This document shows positions 36,846 to 45,474 of a DNA stretch of 64,000 bases, in pieces. The first letter of the stretch is position 1. Every line of letters starts with the position of its first letter. Location of the stretch: contig NZ_OBEJ01000001.1 of the NCBI RefSeq assembly GCF_900215575.1, forward strand, positions 496,001-560,000, given 5' to 3'. A model generated the notes under the pieces. It had not been told where the DNA came from. It saw only the letters and a program-made list of their open reading frames with translations, and ran no database searches. Position numbers and translations under genes: made by a program. Source of the DNA: Natronoarchaeum philippinense. GTDB lineage: Archaea > Halobacteriota > Halobacteria > Halobacteriales > Natronoarchaeaceae.

Positions 36846-38531
36846 ATGACCGACGAAGACCAGGACGGACGACGCCGAATTCCGCTGGGAGCGAGCAACC
36901 CCGGGAGCGCCGAGACCGCGACGGAATCGCGCGGTGACCGGCTCAAGCGGCGGCTACAGCGCGCGATCGAGCTACTGCAGGGGTCGACCGTCCCCGGAGA
37001 GCTGTACGCGCCGGAACGCCACGGCGACATCGTCTCCTTCGACGGGCTGGACGGCTACGAGGAGGTCGAGCGCTACTGGGTCAACGCCCCCTTCGCGTTC
37101 GTCTCGATCAACTACGACAGCGAGGCGAAAGACCACCTCTACTACGTCGTCGAACCCGAGTTGAGCCCCGACGAGTACGAGCTGCTGGAACTGCTGTTCG
37201 AGGACATCCGTGACCCGCTGGTCTATCGGTCCGACGTGCGCGACGAGGACGTCGAGTCGGTGCTCCGTGACGAACTCCGCGAGCACCTCGAAGGCTACGG
37301 CGCCGAAGTCGACGTAGCGACGTTTTACCGGCTGTTCTACTATCTCTACCGGTCGTTCCGGGGCTACGGCAAGATCGATCCGATCGTCAACGACCCGCAC
37401 ATCGAAGACATCTCGTGTGACGGCTACGACCTGCCGATCTTCGTCTACCACGACGAGTACACCGACATCAAGACCAACGTCTCCTTCGAGCAGGAAGCCC
37501 TAGACAACTTTGTCGTTCGACTCGCCCAGCAGTCGGGACGCCACATCAGCGTCGGTGAGCCGATGGTCGAGAGCACGCTACCGGACGGCAGCCGTGCCGA
37601 ACTCGCGCTCGGCGAGGAGGTCACGCCGCGCGGGTCGGCGTTCACGATCCGGAAGTACTCCGACGAGCCATTCACTCCGATCGATCTGATCAAGTACGGC
37701 ACCTTCAACGTCGAGCAAATGGCCTATCTCTGGCTCGCTATCGAGCACAACAAGTCGCTCGTGTTCGCGGGCGGGACGGCCTCGGGGAAGACGACCTCGA
37801 TGAACGCCATCTCGATGTTCATTCCGCCGCGCTCGAAGGTGCTCTCGATCGAGGACACCCGCGAGCTGACGCTGTATCACGGCAACTGGCTCTCCTCTGT
37901 GACCCGGGAGCGACTCCACGAGGGCAACGACATCACGATGTACGACCTGCTGCGATCCGCGCTTCGGCATCGCCCCGAGTACATCGTCGTCGGCGAGGTC
38001 CGCGGTGAGGAGGCGATCACGCTGTTCCAAGCGATGAACACCGGCCACACGACCTACTCGACGATGCACGCCGACTCGGTCCAGACCGTGATCAACCGAC
38101 TGGAAAACGAGCCGATCAACGTTCCCCGGGCGATGGTCCAGTCGCTCGACGTGCTCTGCGTGCAGACGCTGACGCGCTTCGACGACGAGCGGGTCCGCAG
38201 GAACAAGACGGTCGCGGAGATCGAGGGGATCGATCAGCGAACCGGCGAACTCGATTACTCGACGACCTACTCGTGGAACGGCGACGACGACAGCTTCAAC
38301 GAAAACGGCAGCAGCGTCGTGTTAGACGAGATCCGTGACGACCGCGCGTGGAGTCAGGCGGAGCTGCTCTCTGAGCTCCGTGACCGGCAGCAGTTCCTGC
38401 GATATCTCCGGGACAACGACGTGACCGACTACCGGCGCTTCACGGCGCTCGTCAACGAGTACTACGCAGATTCCGAGGCGGTGATGGACCGGATCGACGA
38501 GGAGGCCGCCGCGACGCCGCCGACCGACTGA
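36846..38531 (+). CDS. pilB: Type IV pilus assembly / type II secretion ATPase (PilB, GspE family)
   Basis: 561 residues. Hexameric ATPase that drives pilin assembly. Walker A GGTASGKTT (about 309-317), Asp box SIEDTRELTL and Walker B region RHRPEYIVVGEVRGEEA, plus NTGHTTYSTMHADS (His box), are all present. The acidic N-terminal roughly 80 residues are halophile-specific. The start at MTDEDQ is chosen because upstream in-frame sequence is not conserved. Its stop overlaps the PilC start by 1 bp (TGATG). Confidence 0.92.
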   Translation: MTDEDQDGRRRIPLGASNPGSAETATESRGDRLKRRLQRAIELLQGSTVPGELYAPERHGDIVSFDGLDGYEEVERYWVNAPFAFVSINYDSEAKDHLYYVVEPELSPDEYELLELLFEDIRDPLVYRSDVRDEDVESVLRDELREHLEGYGAEVDVATFYRLFYYLYRSFRGYGKIDPIVNDPHIEDISCDGYDLPIFVYHDEYTDIKTNVSFEQEALDNFVVRLAQQSGRHISVGEPMVESTLPDGSRAELALGEEVTPRGSAFTIRKYSDEPFTPIDLIKYGTFNVEQMAYLWLAIEHNKSLVFAGGTASGKTTSMNAISMFIPPRSKVLSIEDTRELTLYHGNWLSSVTRERLHEGNDITMYDLLRSALRHRPEYIVVGEVRGEEAITLFQAMNTGHTTYSTMHADSVQTVINRLENEPINVPRAMVQSLDVLCVQTLTRFDDERVRRNKTVAEIEGIDQRTGELDYSTTYSWNGDDDSFNENGSSVVLDEIRDDRAWSQAELLSELRDRQQFLRYLRDNDVTDYRRFTALVNEYYADSEAVMDRIDEEAAATPPTD

Positions 38532-40636
38532 TGGCGCCGTACGACCTCGTTCCGGTAACGATCGCGGTGCTCGCAGTCCTCCCTGCGGCGCTCGCGCCGC
38601 TGAGCACCCGCATCGGCCGGATCGTCTCTCGGCTCTCGTTGCTCGCCTTCGGTGACCTCGTCCACCGCTCTCGCTCCAGCCAGCAACTGCGGAAGCGGCG
38701 GCTGCGCGCGGCTCACGTGCCGATGACATACCGCCTGTACGCCGCCCGAACGCTGCTGTATGCAACCATCGGCGCCGTCGTGGGTGCCGTCGCGGGGCTG
38801 TACCTGCAGTGGGGCGTCGCCCGTCTGCTCACCGTCGCTCCGGAAACGGTCCGGGCACAGGTTCCCGGCACGTTCGCGTTCGTTGCCGGGGCGTTCGGCC
38901 GGCCGCTGCCGACGGGGCGGACGCTGCTGGCGATCCAACTCGGCTCGATGATCGCGGTCGCGGCTGTCGGCGCCGTGACGACGTACTATCTGCGCTGGTG
39001 GTACCCCTCCCAGATCGCCGACAGCCGACGCAGCGACATCGACGAGAACCTCCCGCAGACGATCTCGTTTATGTACGCACTCTCCCGAAGCGGGATGGAA
39101 CTGCCGAAGGTGCTCCGGATTCTGGCCGCCCACGAGCACGTCTACGGCGAGCCTGCCGCCGAGATCGGCGTCGCCGTGCGCAACATCGATATGTTCGGCA
39201 AGGACATGGTGACCGCAATTCGGACCATGGCCCGCCGGACGCCGAGCCCGAAGTTCAAGGAGTTCGCCGAAAACCTCGCGAGCGTCCTCCAGAGCGGCCA
39301 GAGCCTCGCTGAGTTCCTCGAACAGCAACACCAAGAGTACCAGCAGGAAGCCGAAGATCAGCAGGACAAACTGCTCGAAGAGCTCGCTACGCTCGCTGAA
39401 GTGTACGTCACGACGCTGGTCGTGTTGCCGCTGTTTCTGATCACGATTCTCGTCGTCGTCGGCATCACGGTGACGAACACGCTGACGCTGCTCCGCGGGG
39501 TCGTCTACGTCCTCTTGCCTGTCTTGAACGTCGGCTTCATCCTCTATCTCCGGTCGGCGATGGGCGGGACCGTCGGCAACGGTCAGTTCGATCCGTCGCT
39601 CGATCCGACGGTCCGACTCGACGGCATCAGACGCACCGAGAGCCGCGCTGCGCGATCCGACGGCGGCGTCTCCGTAGGCGAGTCCCAGCAGGCGGCGAAC
39701 CTCGAACGCCTCCAACTGTACCGACGGCTCAAGTGGCTCCGAGAGAGTTTCGGGCACCCAGTCCAGACGATCATCGAACGGCCGACAGCACTGCTGTGGG
39801 CGACCGTTCCCATCATCGGGTTGCTGACGCTGGTGCGCCTGTACGCGTCGGTTCGGCTCGGCATCCCGCTCGTGCTGGTGATCGACGACTTCCTGCTACA
39901 GGCGACGCTGTTTGTCGTCGGAACGTTCGCCATCGCCTACGAGGCACACAGCCGCCGGATCGATACGATCGAAGCCTCGGTGCCGGACTTCCTCGATCGG
40001 CTCGCCAGCGTCAACGAGGCCGGCATGACGGTCGTCGAGAGCCTCGACCGGGTGCGAAAGAGCGACCTCGGCGCGCTCAACCCCGAACTCGACCGCGTCT
40101 GGGCCGACATCCAGTGGGGCGCCGACGTGGAGATGGCGCTGCGACGGTTCGAGCACCGCGTCAGGACCCGGACGATCTCTCGGGTCGTCACGCTGATCAC
40201 GAACGCGATCAACGCCAGCGGCGATCTGGCCCGCGTGCTCCGAATCGCGGCGACGCAGGCCAAGTCGGACCGGCGACTCAAGCGAGCGCGACGAACCGAG
40301 ATGCTGACCTACGTCGTCGTCGTGTACGTCGCCTTCGGCGTGTTCCTGCTGATCGTCGGCGCGCTCGACACCGTGTTGATCCCCAACCTGCCCGACGACA
40401 GCGTCCTGCCGGAAGCCAGTGGCGCGGCCGGTCAGTTCGCAATCACGCAGGTGCTCGAAGACCTCGGATCGATCAACGAGTCGGCGTACACGTTGATCTT
40501 CTTCCACACGACGACGCTGCAGGCGCTGTTTTCTGGCCTGATCGCCGGCCAGATGAGCGGCGGCCGGTTGGCTGACGGCGCCAAGCACGCCTCCGTGTTG
40601 CTCTCGATCGCATACCTCACCTTCCTGTTCATCTGA
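38531..40636 (+). CDS. pilC: Type IV pilus inner-membrane platform protein (PilC / TadC family)
   Basis: 701 residues, multi-pass. Two GspF-like cytoplasmic modules are visible. The first (about 170-280) has ENLPQTISFMYALSRSGMELPKVL. The second (about 480-580) has SVPDFLDRLASVNEAGMTVVESLDRV. Clusters of transmembrane helices flank them, ending at the very C-terminus (LLSIAYLTFLFI). It partners the PilB ATPase with which it overlaps by one base. No pilin or prepilin peptidase gene is adjacent, so its substrates must be elsewhere. Confidence 0.9.
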   Translation: MAPYDLVPVTIAVLAVLPAALAPLSTRIGRIVSRLSLLAFGDLVHRSRSSQQLRKRRLRAAHVPMTYRLYAARTLLYATIGAVVGAVAGLYLQWGVARLLTVAPETVRAQVPGTFAFVAGAFGRPLPTGRTLLAIQLGSMIAVAAVGAVTTYYLRWWYPSQIADSRRSDIDENLPQTISFMYALSRSGMELPKVLRILAAHEHVYGEPAAEIGVAVRNIDMFGKDMVTAIRTMARRTPSPKFKEFAENLASVLQSGQSLAEFLEQQHQEYQQEAEDQQDKLLEELATLAEVYVTTLVVLPLFLITILVVVGITVTNTLTLLRGVVYVLLPVLNVGFILYLRSAMGGTVGNGQFDPSLDPTVRLDGIRRTESRAARSDGGVSVGESQQAANLERLQLYRRLKWLRESFGHPVQTIIERPTALLWATVPIIGLLTLVRLYASVRLGIPLVLVIDDFLLQATLFVVGTFAIAYEAHSRRIDTIEASVPDFLDRLASVNEAGMTVVESLDRVRKSDLGALNPELDRVWADIQWGADVEMALRRFEHRVRTRTISRVVTLITNAINASGDLARVLRIAATQAKSDRRLKRARRTEMLTYVVVVYVAFGVFLLIVGALDTVLIPNLPDDSVLPEASGAAGQFAITQVLEDLGSINESAYTLIFFHTTTLQALFSGLIAGQMSGGRLADGAKHASVLLSIAYLTFLFI

Positions 40637-40684
40637 ACGGCCCGAACCGCCGCGGTTTTTGTCGCCGCCCGCTTCCCCTCGGAC

Positions 40685-41329
40685 ATGGACCGGGCGCCCG
40701 AACGAGTGCGCGACACGTACGACGACATCGCAGAGCACTTCGCGGCCACCCGCGAGTACGCTTGGCCCGAGGTCGAGGAGTTTCTCGACGACGCCGACGG
40801 CGCGCTCGGTCTCGATATGGGTTGCGGTAACGCCCGCCACGCAGAACAGATGGCCGAGCGAGTCGACCGAGTCGTCGGCGTCGACATCAGCCGCGGCCTG
40901 CTCGAAACCGCCCGCCGGCGTCGTACGGAGCGCGGCTTCGGCGTCGATCTGGTGCAGGGCGACGCGGGCTCGCTCCCGATCGCCGACGGCGCCGTCGATA
41001 TTGCCGTGTACGTCGCAACCCTGCACCATCTCCCCGACCGTGCGGCGCGACGCCGAAGCTTAGACGAGCTCGCCCGCGCACTCGCGTCGGACGGTCGCGC
41101 GCTCGTCTCGGTGTGGAGCACCGCCCACGACCGCTTCGACCGCACGGAGGGGTTCGACACGACGGTCGACTGGACGCTTCCGGACGGCGAGACGGTCCCT
41201 CGCTTCTATCACGTCTACTCGCCCGAGGAGTTCAAATCGGATCTGGACGCCAGCCGACTGGACACCGAAGACGTGTTCGTCTCCAGTGGGAACTGCTATG
41301 CGGTCGTCGCAAAAGGGAAACACCCTTAA
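40685..41329 (+). CDS. SAM-dependent methyltransferase, Trm9-like
   Basis: 214 residues. Motif I LGLDMGCGNARHAEQMA (about 39-55) and acidic VVGVDISRGLLETAR bind S-adenosylmethionine, with YVATLHHLPD after. The C-terminal TVPRFYHVYSPEEFKSDL and SSGNCYAVVAKG parallel the Trm9/ALKBH8 methyltransferases that methylate carboxymethyl-uridine at tRNA position 34. There is no ALKBH8 dioxygenase domain. It lies 318 bp upstream of a tRNA-Gly with anticodon UCC on the same strand; the functional link is an inference. Confidence 0.75.
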   Translation: MDRAPERVRDTYDDIAEHFAATREYAWPEVEEFLDDADGALGLDMGCGNARHAEQMAERVDRVVGVDISRGLLETARRRRTERGFGVDLVQGDAGSLPIADGAVDIAVYVATLHHLPDRAARRRSLDELARALASDGRALVSVWSTAHDRFDRTEGFDTTVDWTLPDGETVPRFYHVYSPEEFKSDLDASRLDTEDVFVSSGNCYAVVAKGKHP

Positions 41330-41647
41330 CCACTGCCCGAAAATCAAAGAGTGCACGCTGGTGTGGGCTAAATGGCCCACTTGGGATTGCGGTCGCGCGA
41401 TCCCCCGGGCGATCGTTCGATCGCCCGGTTTCAACAACACGTCACAGCACGTGCCAAAGCACGTCGTGACGAACGCGCCGGTGGTGAGCAGACCAACGGT
41501 CTGCGAACCTCAGGCGGGTATGCGAACGAGCGCCGGTGTTGAGACGGACGCAGTCCGTCGATGCACGGGGCGCGAACGACGTGAGCGCGCCGGTGGTGAG
41601 CAACCCTTCGGGTTGCGAACTACGGTGCGAGTGAGCAAAGCGAACGA
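41330..41647 (+). repeat. Structured repeat region upstream of tRNA-Gly
   Basis: 318 bp with no gene. First come three isolated hairpins: 41371-41380 area (GGGC/GCCC type), 41383-41404 (GGGATTGCG/CGCGATCCC) and 41405-41428 (a 10-bp stem GGGCGATCG-type with a TT loop). Then come three tandem modules beginning at 41475, 41530 and 41587, each starting GCGCCGGTGGT (one mismatch in the second), the same 11 bases as the tRNA 5' end at 41648. Exactly 13 nt after each start is a 7-bp stem with a 3-nt loop (41488-41504, 41543-41559, 41600-41616). Confidence 0.7.
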
Positions 41648-41718
41648 GCGCCGGTGGTCTAGTGGCAGGACCTGAGCCTTCCAAGCTCATGGCCCGGGTT
41701 CAAATCCCGGCCGGCGCA
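41648..41718 (+). tRNA. tRNA-Gly, anticodon UCC
   Basis: 71 nt folding as a full cloverleaf: acceptor GCGCCGG/CCGGCGC (7 bp), D-arm GTC/GAC, anticodon stem TGAGC/GCTCA with loop CTTCCAA (anticodon TCC, reading GGA/GGG), T-arm CCGGG-TTCAAAT-CCCGG, discriminator A. CCA is not encoded. No intron. Copies of both ends of this tRNA occur in the flanking repeats. Confidence 0.95.
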
Positions 41719-41791
41719 CTCCCTGCGGTCGCTTGCCGGCCGACGTTCACCTCGCTGCGCTCGGTGAACTCCCGGCCGGCGCATTTCTGCG
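41706..41791 (+). repeat. 86-bp direct repeat, copy 1 (begins in the tRNA 3' end)
   Basis: Begins with the last 13 nt of the tRNA (CCCGGCCGGCGCA) and ends with a second such copy at 41771-41783 plus TTTCTGCG. It contains the inverted repeat GTTCACC...GGTGAAC. One mismatch in 86 bp to the copy at 41933-42018. Confidence 0.85.
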
Positions 41792-41932
41792 ACGAACGGA
41801 CGTGAGGAGCGGATGCGCCACGGTGGAATTTGAACTACGCAAACGCGAGCGGTAGCGAGAATTTGCATCGGGTTCAAATCCCGGAGCGGCGAAGCCGCTC
41901 CGACCCTCGTGAACGCATGGCGTTCACTCGGT
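41792..41932. repeat. Spacer between the 86-bp repeats, with tRNA fragments
   Basis: No gene. It contains an exact 16-bp copy of the T-arm of the tRNA (CGGGTTCAAATCCCGG, 41869-41884; the same word is at 41695-41710). At 41814-41835 is an inverted, diverged tRNA 3' segment whose complement reads GTTCAAATTCCACCGTGG and then CGCA. Two perfect hairpins follow: GGAGCGGC-GAA-GCCGCTCC (41883-41901) and GTGAACGC-AT-GGCGTTCAC (about 41909-41927, one-base offset). Confidence 0.65.
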
Positions 41933-42018
41933 CCCGGCCGGCGCACTCCCTGCGGTCGCTTGCCGGCCGACGTTCACCTCGCTGCGCTCGGTGAACTCCC
42001 GGCTGGCGCATTTCTGCG
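41933..42018 (+). repeat. 86-bp direct repeat, copy 2
   Basis: Same as 41706-41791 except one C-to-T change in the terminal tRNA-3'-end copy (41998-42010, CCCGGCTGGCGCA). Downstream sequence to 42080 holds no further repeat or gene. Confidence 0.85.
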
Positions 42019-42080
42019 CGACGCCGACTGCCGAGCCGCGGCACCGACCCACTGCACGGCTGCGCTTCGACGCCGACGAG

Positions 42081-43577
42081 CTACGACCGCCAGTACGACG
42101 GCGTCAACAGCACCAACACCGGAATGATCTCGATGCGGCCGACCCACATCAGGACGATCATCGCCACTTTCGTCGTCTCGGGGAACACCGCGTAGGTCTC
42201 GAAGGGGCCGGCGACGCCGAACCCCGGACCGATATTGAAAAACGTCGCCGCCGCGGCGCCCATCGCCTCGAACTCGCCGAGTTCGAAGCCGGCGCGTGCG
42301 CTGTCGAAGACGAGAAAGACGGTCGTGACGATGAAAAAGACGAGGCTGATCAGCGTGTAGGCGTAGATGTCACGGACCGTCTGCTCGTCGACCACCTCGC
42401 CGCTCAGACGGACCGGCCTGACGACCGAGGGGTGGCTGGCGACGAACAGGTCGCGCCGGAACCCCTTGACGACGATGAGCCAGCGCAGCGCCTTGATCGA
42501 GCAGGTCGTACTCCCGGCCATGCCGCCGATGAACATACAGATGAACAGGAGATGCTTGGCCGAGGACGACCAGAGGGTGAAGTCGGTGCTGGCGTAGCCC
42601 GTCGTCGTCGTGATCGAAACGACCTGAAAGACGCCGTGACGGAGCGTCCGCTCGATGTCGCCGGCGAAGGTGCCGTCCGAAAGGAGGATCACAATGACGC
42701 TGAAGCTAAAGAACGTCAGGACACCGAGATAGAAGCGAAACTCGTCGCTCTCGGCGAGACGCCCGACGTTGCCCTGCAGCACAAGATAGATGAGCACGAA
42801 ACTGGTCGCGCCCAGCGCCATGAATCCAGCAACGGTCCACTGGACGATCGGAGAGAACGCACCGAGGCTTGCCGGGCGCGGCGAAAAACCACTGGTCGAG
42901 AGCGTCGTCAACGCGTGGGCGACGGCGTCGAACAGCGTCATGTTCGGGGCCACACCGAGCAGGTGCAAGAGATAGAGAATCACGACGAGGAGCACCGTTA
43001 GCCCGACGTACAGTCCCCAAATCAGTCGGGCAGTATGTGAAATCTTTGGCGTGAGCCGGTTGACGTTCTGCATCTGGGTTTCGGTCTCCATCAGTTGGGC
43101 ACCGGCGACGCCGAGCTGGGAGAGAATCGCCGTGGCGAGGATGAGGATGCCAAGCCCGCCGAGCCACTGGATGAGTTGGCGCCACAACAGCGTCGCGCGA
43201 GAGTGGACCGAGAAATCGACAATCACCGTCGCACCGGTCGTCGTGATGCCGCTCATGCTCTCGAACAGCGCGTTCACGGGATGGGCGAGTGCGCCTTGTC
43301 CGGCGACGACAAAGGGAATCGCGCCGACGAGGGCGACGGCGAGCCACGTGAGCGCGACCATGAGAAACGCCTCCCTGTGGCCGAGATCTCGCTCGTCCGA
43401 CAGACGCTCCAAGAGACTGCCGACGACGATAGTGACGCCAATCGTCACGAGAAACGGGACGGCGGCGGCGTCGTCGTAGACCGCGAGCGCAAGCGGGATC
43501 AAAAGCGGCACCGAGAGCCATTTGAGGATCGTCCCGACGAGGCTACAACTGACGCGCCAGTCGACGCGGATCGTCAT
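42081..43577 (-). CDS. trkH: TrkH-type potassium uptake channel (copy 1)
   Basis: 498 residues from MTIRVDWR. Four M1-pore-M2 repeats: selectivity loops GITTTGATV, TLSTSGFSP, ITTTTGYAS and FFNIGPGFG each keep the filter Gly. LFESMSGI and GGMAGSTTCSIKALR are typical. It needs a TrkA-type cytosolic NAD/ATP-binding partner, which is not adjacent. It is divergent from a second trkH with 213 bp between starts. Confidence 0.93.
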   Translation of the reverse strand: MTIRVDWRVSCSLVGTILKWLSVPLLIPLALAVYDDAAAVPFLVTIGVTIVVGSLLERLSDERDLGHREAFLMVALTWLAVALVGAIPFVVAGQGALAHPVNALFESMSGITTTGATVIVDFSVHSRATLLWRQLIQWLGGLGILILATAILSQLGVAGAQLMETETQMQNVNRLTPKISHTARLIWGLYVGLTVLLVVILYLLHLLGVAPNMTLFDAVAHALTTLSTSGFSPRPASLGAFSPIVQWTVAGFMALGATSFVLIYLVLQGNVGRLAESDEFRFYLGVLTFFSFSVIVILLSDGTFAGDIERTLRHGVFQVVSITTTTGYASTDFTLWSSSAKHLLFICMFIGGMAGSTTCSIKALRWLIVVKGFRRDLFVASHPSVVRPVRLSGEVVDEQTVRDIYAYTLISLVFFIVTTVFLVFDSARAGFELGEFEAMGAAAATFFNIGPGFGVAGPFETYAVFPETTKVAMIVLMWVGRIEIIPVLVLLTPSYWRS

Positions 43578-43790
43578 AACTGTAGTCCGAGAACTCGCTC
43601 CCGGTCCGGGCCAGCTCGGTCGCCGCGGCGTGTCTGCTCGGTCATCCGGCGTTCGCAGACATTTCCCGAAGACTCTTGAGTGTGTTCGTCGGCGCCGACA
43701 CGGAGGCTCCGTTCGACCAGCGACGAGTGGTGGTTGCCGGCGCGGCGCGATTGAGAGGCTTTTTTGTCGCTCTGTGGGTACGTCGATGCG

Positions 43791-45326
43791 ATGCCGAGCC
43801 ACGTCGACTCCCGATCGGCATTCAGTCTGGTCGGGACCGTTCTGAAGTACATCTCCGTGCCGTTTGCCGTCCCGCTAGTCGCCGCGCTGTGGTACGGGGA
43901 GGACCCGCTGCCGTTCGTGGCGGCGATTCTGGTTACCCTTGGAGTCGGCGCCGGACTCGAACGGCTGCATCCGGACCCCGACCTCGGCCACCGCGAGGGG
44001 TTCTTGCTCGTCGGCGCGACGTGGCTCGCGGTGCCGCTGGTCGGGACGATTCCCTACCTCGTCGCCGGTGAGGGAACGGTCGCCCAGCCGGTCTACGCAC
44101 TGTTCGAGAGTATGAGCGGGTTTACGACGACCGGTGCGACGGTGCTCGGAGATATTTCGGTCGAGCGTCACGGCTACGCGATGATGCTGTACCGACAGCT
44201 CACGCAGTGGCTCGGCGGGATGGGGATCGTCGTGTTGATGGTCGCCATCCTTCCCGAGCTGTCGGTGGGTGGCGCGCAGCTGATCAAAGAGGAGGCGCCG
44301 GGCTTCGAACTCGAACGGCTCAAGCCCCGGATCACCTCGACCGCGCGCGTCCTGTGGACGATCTACGCCGGTGCGACCGTGCTCGCCGCCGCGGTGTACT
44401 ACGGACTGCACCTCGTCGGCGTCGCCGACGAGATGACGCTGTACAACGCCGTCGCTCACGCGTTGACGACGATGCCGACCGGCGGCTTCTCGCCGGAGGC
44501 TCGAAGTGCGGAAGTGTTCTCACCCGCGATCCAGTGGGCGATGATCCTGTTTATGATCGTCGCCGGGACGAACTTCGCGCTGCTGTGGCACGCTCTCGAC
44601 GGCGAACCCGGGGAGCTGTTCGGTGACTCGGAGTTCCGGACGTACTTGACGGCGCTGGGCGGCGTCGGCACGCTCATCGCCGCGCTCCTGTTTACCGGCA
44701 CCGGGATCGACGTGACGCCGGATCGAGTCGCGCCGATCGTCGGCGCGATCGAACCCGCGCTCCGGCAGGCGGTGTTTCAGGTCGTCGCCATCGTCACGAC
44801 GACCGGGTACGCGAGTATGGACTTCAACGCGTGGAGCGCGCCCGCACAGACGATCCTGCTGTTTGCGATGTTTCTGGGCGGCTCGGTCGGCTCCGCAGCC
44901 GGCGGAATCAAGATCGTCCGGTGGTACGTGATCTACCGATTGGTCGACCGCGAGGTGTACACTACAGTCCATCCCGAGGCTGTTCGGCCGATTCGCGTCT
45001 CGGGCTCGGTCGTCGAGGAAGATACCGTCAAAGGGCTAGTCGGATTCACCCTGCTGTTTCTGCTGCTGTTTGCGTTCTCGACCGTACTCCTGTATCTGGA
45101 CACCCTTCGGACGGCGGAGCTGACGCTGAACGGTCTGGAGGCGATGAGCGTCACGATGGCGACGCTCGGCAACATCGGCCCCGGGTTCGGCCCTGTCGGT
45201 CCAATGGACAGTTACGCCAAGTTCTCCGCCGCCGGGAAACTGTATATGGTGTTTCTCATGTGGATTGGCCGTCTGGAGATCATCTCCGTCTTGGTGTTGT
45301 TGACGCCGACGTTCTGGCGCCGATAA
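43791..45326 (+). CDS. trkH: TrkH-type potassium uptake channel (copy 2)
   Basis: 511 residues from MPSHVDSR. Filter loops GFTTTGATV, TMPTGGFSP, VTTTGYAS and LGNIGPGFGPVGP, with GGSVGSAAGGIKIVR. It is clearly paralogous to the protein encoded on the other strand, sharing the N-terminal SxSLVGTxLKxxSVP start and HREGFLLV/HREAFLMV, so the pair likely arose by inverted duplication. A T-rich promoter-like GCTTTTTTG lies at 43758-43766. No trkA is adjacent. Confidence 0.93.
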   Translation: MPSHVDSRSAFSLVGTVLKYISVPFAVPLVAALWYGEDPLPFVAAILVTLGVGAGLERLHPDPDLGHREGFLLVGATWLAVPLVGTIPYLVAGEGTVAQPVYALFESMSGFTTTGATVLGDISVERHGYAMMLYRQLTQWLGGMGIVVLMVAILPELSVGGAQLIKEEAPGFELERLKPRITSTARVLWTIYAGATVLAAAVYYGLHLVGVADEMTLYNAVAHALTTMPTGGFSPEARSAEVFSPAIQWAMILFMIVAGTNFALLWHALDGEPGELFGDSEFRTYLTALGGVGTLIAALLFTGTGIDVTPDRVAPIVGAIEPALRQAVFQVVAIVTTTGYASMDFNAWSAPAQTILLFAMFLGGSVGSAAGGIKIVRWYVIYRLVDREVYTTVHPEAVRPIRVSGSVVEEDTVKGLVGFTLLFLLLFAFSTVLLYLDTLRTAELTLNGLEAMSVTMATLGNIGPGFGPVGPMDSYAKFSAAGKLYMVFLMWIGRLEIISVLVLLTPTFWRR

Positions 45327-45474
45327 TCCCGGGCTGTCCGCGTTGTAAGCTCGACGTACACCCGGAAAGGTCGCATTAGCGTTGCAGTCCCGTCTGGTTC
45401 GTCGGACCGTTCAGCACTGTTCGTTCTCTACCCGGTCAGTAACTAAGCGGATCGCACCCACTGTGTGGAGTCGT

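Noticed and set aside
41811-41892. A second, degenerate tRNA gene
   Set aside because: A T-arm copy and an inverted 3'-end-like segment are present, but no acceptor, D-arm or anticodon arm pairs into a cloverleaf.
41330-42018. CRISPR array at the tRNA locus
   Set aside because: The repeats are few, derived from tRNA ends, and the spacers are not uniform in length. No cas genes are present.
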